Source: Fibrella aquatilis (GTDB taxonomy: Bacteria > Bacteroidota > Bacteroidia > Cytophagales > Spirosomataceae). Taken from it: a DNA stretch of 64,000 nucleotides. Within the stretch, counting starts at the first letter, position 1, and every line of letters starts with the position of its first letter. Below, piece after piece: positions 60,155 to 64,000 of the stretch. Location of the stretch: the NCBI RefSeq assembly GCF_017353255.1, contig NZ_JAFMYU010000001.1:186001-250000 (forward strand), written 5' to 3'. Both the position numbers and the translations under genes were made by a program. The notes under the pieces are model-generated. The model ran no database searches, was not told the origin of the DNA, and saw nothing but the letters and a program-made list of their open reading frames with translations.

Positions 60155-60331
60155 CGACGAGGCTGGTGAACCGTAGAATGGCGGGGGGCTGTCTATGGCC
60201 CAGCGATTGCCGGGCAGACCAACTGATGAATGAGCAAATTCAGTGTAGAGCCAGGGTACCCAGCCTAGCCGCCACCCGGCCCACACCCTGTTAGCCCAAA
60301 CGTTGGCAAACAAGCACTTTATGGACTGAGC

Positions 60332-60402
60332 GCCCAACGCCAAAGGGTTGATGGGGAGCGAAGAGAGCCTTTAGAGCCTTTACATACGTGGGGGCGTTGG
60401 GC
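60332..60402 (-). other. attC-like inverted repeat behind the Rpn gene
   Basis: GCCCAACGCC (60332-60341) and GGCGTTGGGC (60393-60402) are perfect reverse complements 71 bp end to end; the outer 7 bases fit RYYYAAC and GTTRRRY. A CGACAGG element (minus, 60431-60437) lies between it and the stop codon of the Rpn gene, the same order as at 57364-57404. The rest of the 60143-60450 gap holds no gene. Confidence 0.35.
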
Positions 60403-60450
60403 TGTCAGGCGTAACCTCTCAAGCGTGCTGCCTGTCGGCGGAAACCTGAC

Positions 60451-61314
60451 TTACAAATCGTTGGTAAGGCTTCTCTGAATTTCGAGAACGAAATCAACGG
60501 AAACGCCACTATCTTCTGCTATTTCCTCAATCGTAAGTTTTCCTCGATTCAGTGCTTTTCTCACGACTTCAGTTCTAACGTCCTCAATCTTTTTCTGCTC
60601 ATTGTCAACCGCCACCGCATTGGCCGCGAGGGTCATTTCATAGACCATACGCTTTTCTGGCGACATGGCCCGTGTGTCCAACTCCCGGATAGCCGTTTCC
60701 AACCATTCCTCTGTCCAGAAAGGCGGGAACTGCGTTGGTTCTATTACCGTGTCTATGGTCTTCATCGTATAAATCAGTTTGTCCAAATCGCTCTGAACAT
60801 CAGCTAACTCTTTTTGAAACTTGTCCAACTCTACCGTGATAAACGTTAACTGCTCGTCTATCAGTTCGCCGCTTTCGTTTTTCAGCGTCGCAACGTTGTG
60901 ATAATCAGCGATATGTGGGAAGATACTGATTGCCAAAATACCGATGCAATAAATCTTGGGCAAGCCTTTAAACTTGTACTTGCCCTTGCGAATCAGCGTG
61001 TTAAGCCGATACAGGGCATAGAACTTCATTCTCTGAATGAACTCCGGGTACTCACCCAACTGCATTTCTACGATGAACTGAGTGCCTTTCTCATCGGTGC
61101 AAAACAGGTCGTAGATGCCGCTTCGGCTATCTTTGGTCAAGCCCTGAATCTCATTCTGTACAAACTCAACTTTCCGAATGGCTACCGGGGAATTGATAAG
61201 GGCTTGCAGAGCCTTTCGTAAAAACCGGGTGTCGGATTCATTACCGAACGTGGCTTTGAAGCCGTAATCAGAGACAAGCGGAATAAATCGTTGGTTATCA
61301 TTGTACAAGTCCAT
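60451..61314 (-). CDS. Rpn family recombination-promoting nuclease / putative transposase
   Basis: 287 residues, the usual length. The N terminus FIPLVSDYGFKATFGNE and the PD-(D/E)XK residues (IYDLFCTDEKGTQFIVEMQ, near 67-85) are those of the Rpn/PDDEXK transposase-31 family. A coiled region and a charged C-terminal part with TIEEIAEDSGVSVDFV follow. Rpn proteins are DNases that raise recombination; they are not linked to ends of a defined element. It lies in the accessory zone. Confidence 0.9.
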   Translation of the reverse strand: MDLYNDNQRFIPLVSDYGFKATFGNESDTRFLRKALQALINSPVAIRKVEFVQNEIQGLTKDSRSGIYDLFCTDEKGTQFIVEMQLGEYPEFIQRMKFYALYRLNTLIRKGKYKFKGLPKIYCIGILAISIFPHIADYHNVATLKNESGELIDEQLTFITVELDKFQKELADVQSDLDKLIYTMKTIDTVIEPTQFPPFWTEEWLETAIRELDTRAMSPEKRMVYEMTLAANAVAVDNEQKKIEDVRTEVVRKALNRGKLTIEEIAEDSGVSVDFVLEIQRSLTNDL

Positions 61315-61467
61315 ACGACGAAGTTACTCAAAACATGGGCACTGTCGGCAGGGGCTACTTGCTACATGCAACAATGTCTGTTGTCACCTTGTAGGAGTTG
61401 TAAACTTATCTCAGGACGAGACAAGCCGCCCTTGCAGACATCGGGTTATATGTAATAACATATTATT

Positions 61468-62079
61468 CTAATAGTAAGTGATCTTACGGATTGTCGTTCC
61501 TCCATTTTTCAACTCTTCAATATGCTGAAATTTAATTAACCTCTTTGATTCGTACCAGTTACCGTACTTGTCAAATTTATAGCTATGGTATTCTCCATAG
61601 GTCTTCTTGAGACTTCCATCAGGCAGTTTACTATAGGTTTCATATAGCAATCTATTGCCTTTATGATCGTTTTTGATTTTTTTTTGCTCTCCATTACTAT
61701 CTTGAGTAATTATCTCAGTCAAATTATTTTCAGATTGTTCACTATTTGAATCTACATGTCTTCTTAAATATAATTTCCCATTTTTATACACCACCACCTC
61801 AGACCTTAACCCACTTGGGGCAAATTTGTATTCAGTTCTATAATTATCTCCGTCATATTCTGATGTTTGGAGTATTAAGTAGCCTTTTGGAGAAAAATGA
61901 AGTGTGCTTGTATCCGGATCTGGCACAGTGGAATCTAAACCACTTGATATAATCAATTTTGGCCTTCCTCCTAATCTCATTTTTTGCCAATCGTTTTTTT
62001 GTTGTGCAAAACTGCTATGCCCAAAAGAGAATAAAAAAAACATGCAAAGCATATTTGATGAAAATTTTACCAAATTCAT
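61468..62079 (-). CDS. AT-rich hypothetical secreted protein
   Basis: 203 residues with a signal peptide (MLCMFFLFSFGHSSFAQ within residues 10-26). The rest has repeated strand-turn units such as YRTEYKFAPSGLRSEVVVY and YKFDKYGNWYESKRLI, reminiscent of YD/RHS-like or MORN-like repeats, but no family can be named. Base composition is far more AT-rich than the core, which points to transfer. Confidence 0.7.
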   Translation of the reverse strand: MNLVKFSSNMLCMFFLFSFGHSSFAQQKNDWQKMRLGGRPKLIISSGLDSTVPDPDTSTLHFSPKGYLILQTSEYDGDNYRTEYKFAPSGLRSEVVVYKNGKLYLRRHVDSNSEQSENNLTEIITQDSNGEQKKIKNDHKGNRLLYETYSKLPDGSLKKTYGEYHSYKFDKYGNWYESKRLIKFQHIEELKNGGTTIRKITYY

Positions 62080-62728
62080 GATTATAAAATAGTTGAGGGT
62101 AAAAAATATTTAATATGCACCATGTGGTTTAACAGTATTCGTAGACGTTGATTTGCTCAACTATGTATTTGCAATACTCGCCAAAACTGAACTACAGACA
62201 ACCGCTTATCTTTTCGTAACGCGCGAATTACTAGACGAGCCACATCATAAACAGCCGCTTGCCTTACGCCGGGTTACCCGTTGTCAGCCGATGTCTTTTT
62301 CTCTTTTTGAAAGCCTACCGAACGCCCGGTTGCTCAATGTCGCCCGTGACCTTTTGCAAGCTTGACTAACTCCAAAGTGCTGACTGTCAGTCGGAACGCG
62401 CTAGACTCGTTTGCCGCTTCACTAACTCCCAAGTACCTCGTGTCGGCCGAAAGCTGACCTATAAAAAAGCACTTGCTGTCGCCCGGATGCCCGATTGTCG
62501 GCAACTACTTGTTGGAAACACCCAACAAGTTAAAGTACGTCAAGTCACGGAACTACATTCTGTTAATTATCAGCTTCTTGTAGTTCTACGCTGTTCTCTA
62601 GCTACAGCCAACCATGAAAGGCAGTGGCAGGTAAGATAACGCCAGTTATATCTACAAGTGATCGTCACAGAAAGATAAAGACAATTTATAAAGTCTCATA
62701 CTTGCTTGAAAATTGCTGCTTACTTTAC
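62080..62728. other. Gene-free stretch before the TIGR02757 gene
   Basis: I see no convincing gene. It holds words of the GTCGGC type also found near 55395 and 60435: GTGTCGGCCGAAAGCTGACC at about 62440 and TTGTCGGCAACTAC near 62495. CTTGTTGGAAACACCCAACAAG (about 62508-62529, an IR of TTGTTGG/CCAACAA) may be a hairpin. A 70-codon frame at 62153-62365 lacks protein-like features. Confidence 0.45.
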
Positions 62729-63544
62729 TCACATTTCCCCCTCTACGCCCAACCCAAACAGGGCGAAGTCATAGCGGACGGGGTCGGTGGGGTCGAATTG
62801 GCGGAGGACGTTGGTGAGGGCTACGGCGGCTTTCCAGTCGGTTTTCGGGGTTTCGTCGGCTTTTAGGGGCAGGATACCCAGCTTGGCGGCTACCCGGCCT
62901 ACGTGTACGTCGATGGGGATCACGAGCTGATCGGGGCGGATGCGCTGCCAAAGGCCGAAATCAACGCCCGCCTCGTCGCGTCGGACCATCCAGCGGAGAA
63001 ACATGTTTAGCCGTTTGCAGCCCGAATTGCGGGCGGGCGTGGCGATGTGCTTGCGGGTGCGTTCGGGGAAAAACAGGCCTTTTTCGCCCGTGGTGTCACA
63101 AAATCGGTCGTGAAACGCTATCAGGTGGGGTTCGGTGGTGGGGCTGTCAGTGCCGCCATCGTCGGGGATGAAGGCGTCTTCCAGCGAGTGGTGGTGCGCG
63201 TAATACTGCTTCAGATAATGCAGGAAGTAGAGCGTATCGGTGGTATTGAAGGTGCGGTGCTTAAAAGCCAGAAACCGCCGTAGGTCGCTGTCTTCGTGGT
63301 AGCGGATGAAATCATAGGGTCGGCCTTCCATGAGCTGCACCAGTTCGTTGGCCTTCTGCAAAATCACCGGTCGCTGCCCCCACGCCAGCACCGCCGCCCA
63401 GAACCCCATGATTTCGATGTCCTGCAACTGCGTAAACTGATGCGGTATGCTGATAGGGTCACGCGCAATAAACGAAGGCCGATTATAGAAATCGGCCTTT
63501 TCATTAAGCAGTGTTTTTACTTGTTCCAGTTGAATGGGGGGCAT
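62729..63544 (-). CDS. TIGR02757 family protein (DUF2400)
   Basis: 271 residues, full length. The region IEIMGFWAAVLAWGQRPVIL (residues about 43-62) and the C-terminal LGILPLKADETPKTDWKAAV fit the family; RKHIATPARNSGCKRLNMFL near 165 and VIPIDVHVGRVA near 212 are also typical. Function unknown; the fold is predicted to be all-helical and resembles helix-hairpin-helix DNA glycosylases. It is the first core gene after the accessory zone. Confidence 0.9.
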   Translation of the reverse strand: MPPIQLEQVKTLLNEKADFYNRPSFIARDPISIPHQFTQLQDIEIMGFWAAVLAWGQRPVILQKANELVQLMEGRPYDFIRYHEDSDLRRFLAFKHRTFNTTDTLYFLHYLKQYYAHHHSLEDAFIPDDGGTDSPTTEPHLIAFHDRFCDTTGEKGLFFPERTRKHIATPARNSGCKRLNMFLRWMVRRDEAGVDFGLWQRIRPDQLVIPIDVHVGRVAAKLGILPLKADETPKTDWKAAVALTNVLRQFDPTDPVRYDFALFGLGVEGEM

Positions 63545-63550
63545 TTTTTG

Positions 63551-63633
63551 GGAGTTTGTGGTTTTTAAGTTTGTAGTTGGTGGTTGCTATGCGTCAGCCC
63601 ACTTAAACGCGAAGCAACTACAAGCCACCAACT
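63551..63633. repeat. Imperfect inverted repeat with GCGTCAGCCC and GCGAAGCAA modules
   Basis: GGAGTTTGTGG at the left and its partner CCACCAACTCC at 63623-63633 pair with mismatches; TTGTAGTTGGTGG and CAACTACAAGCCACC pair with a shift. The apex holds GCGTCAGCCC and CGCGAAGCAA, half-modules of the apex family without partners. Confidence 0.65.
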
Positions 63634-63635
63634 CC

Positions 63636-63848
63636 TCACTTACTCCGCCCGCCGCTGGCTAGCCAGGCACCTGCCCGCGACACGCCCGACATGAGGGCCA
63701 GGATGGAGGAGATCACAAACGTGAAGACGGCAATAAACGGGTAGGCCAGTACAAACATGACGTTGAAGGCCTTGAACCCCGGCGTCGCCCGCATTTTCTC
63801 GTCCCGCTCCCGATGCCGCCGGGCCACTCGTTCTTCTTTGGATTCCAT
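63636..63848 (-). CDS. Small single-membrane-segment protein
   Basis: 70 residues from ATG 63848; a start at 63869 would reach into the palindrome upstream. A strongly charged N terminus (ESKEERVARRHRERDEK) precedes one or two hydrophobic stretches (FNVMFVLAYPFIAVFTFVIS). No family is recognised. It follows a palindrome on its start side and another one on its stop side. Confidence 0.55.
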   Translation of the reverse strand: MESKEERVARRHRERDEKMRATPGFKAFNVMFVLAYPFIAVFTFVISSILALMSGVSRAGAWLASGGRSK

Positions 63849-63857
63849 AGCAGGTTG

Positions 63858-63959
63858 GTCATTGGTCATTCGCTACGCTGTCATTAGGCCTATGGCCGTC
63901 ATTCGGTGGTCATTCGTAGCTGGACACGACCAATGACAGCGTAGCGAATGACCAATGAC
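63858..63959. repeat. 28-bp perfect inverted repeat, arm family GTCATTGGTCATTC
   Basis: Arms 63858-63885 and 63932-63959 are exact reverse complements (GTCATTGGTCATTCGCTACG start) with a 46-nt loop that repeats GTCATTCG words. It overlaps the stop codon of the gene entering from the right edge by one base. Confidence 0.9.
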
Positions 63960-64000
63960 TATTTTGTATAACTCACTTCGGCTCGGAAACGCTGTCCGTT
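63959..64000 (-). CDS. C-terminal end of a gene that continues past the window
   Basis: The minus strand reads NGQRFRAEVSYTK then TAG at 63959-63961. It is placed as expected for a gene ending against a palindrome. Too short to assign. Confidence 0.3.
   Translation of the reverse strand, partial: NGQRFRAEVSYTK

Noticed and set aside
60451-61314. Rpn gene as the transposase of an insertion sequence
   Set aside because: No terminal inverted repeats with target duplication are seen at its ends, and Rpn proteins are not known to mobilise a defined element.
62153-62365. 70-codon frame with an ATG
   Set aside because: No recognisable domain, no promoter and composition of spacer DNA with repeated words; treated as non-coding.

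Overview
The window looks like the chromosome of a member of the Bacteroidota, order Cytophagales, most like the Spirosoma/Fibrella group (inference). The signs are a SusC/SusD pair, a PorX-type response regulator with a PglZ domain, YfhO-like, DUF4197, TIGR02757 and EboA family proteins, GC content judged by eye at about 55 percent, almost no Shine-Dalgarno sequences, and promoters with the Bacteroidota -7 box TAnnTTTG. Most of it is ordinary core genome. There is no phage, no transposase-bearing insertion sequence, no rRNA and no CRISPR array.

Layout. 1-1.8 kb: the end-truncated gene of an LtrA-family membrane protein, then a tRNA-Glu with a decayed tandem copy. 1.8-12.4 kb: M14 peptidase, GMC oxidoreductase with its gluconate-dehydrogenase-subunit-3-like partner, YfhO-like protein, GluQ-like tRNA ligase, PorX. 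12.6-22.7 kb: envelope proteins, a PAP2/haloperoxidase-like lipoprotein, two AhpD-like paralogues around an MFS transporter, a SnoaL-like protein and a DUF3179 protein. 22.8-28.1 kb (minus strand): a SusC/SusD/lipoprotein nutrient-uptake operon. 28.2-33.6 kb: M20 hydrolase, eboB-eboA, DUF4197, cinA. 33.7-38.5 kb: 2-oxoacid dehydrogenase E2, 5'-nucleotidase, clpX, two paralogous lipoproteins. 38.6-41.8 kb: arginine genes argD, argF' and argB, with a GxxExxY cassette between the first two. 41.9-54.5 kb: GH95 fucosidase and kduI, then hydrolases, an FAD oxidoreductase, a SIS isomerase, a ROK kinase, glutaryl-CoA dehydrogenase, an SDR and a zinc alcohol dehydrogenase. 54.5-62.7 kb: a patchy, partly AT-rich accessory zone (HicAB, membrane protein, Rpn nuclease, secreted protein) interrupted by the core genes ompA-like and queE. 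62.7-64 kb: TIGR02757 protein and a small membrane protein.

The most striking signal is not a gene. About eighteen long inverted repeats, with arms of up to 65 bp and often perfect, sit in gene junctions across the window. Nine carry the same apex module, GCTKMCGC ... GCGKMAGC, on outer arms built from short repeated words. The arm words fall into families that recur in pairs and combine freely with different apices. Arms run into stop codons, and in two cases a repeat lies in frame inside a protein: the linker of the E2 enzyme and the signal peptide of the OmpA-like protein. One inverted repeat of the same style encloses a remnant of a GxxExxY (PD-(D/E)XK-like) gene. I propose a mosaic, probably mobile repeat family in which the GxxExxY cassette may be a gene-bearing member. 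The homology, mobility and function of the family are inference.
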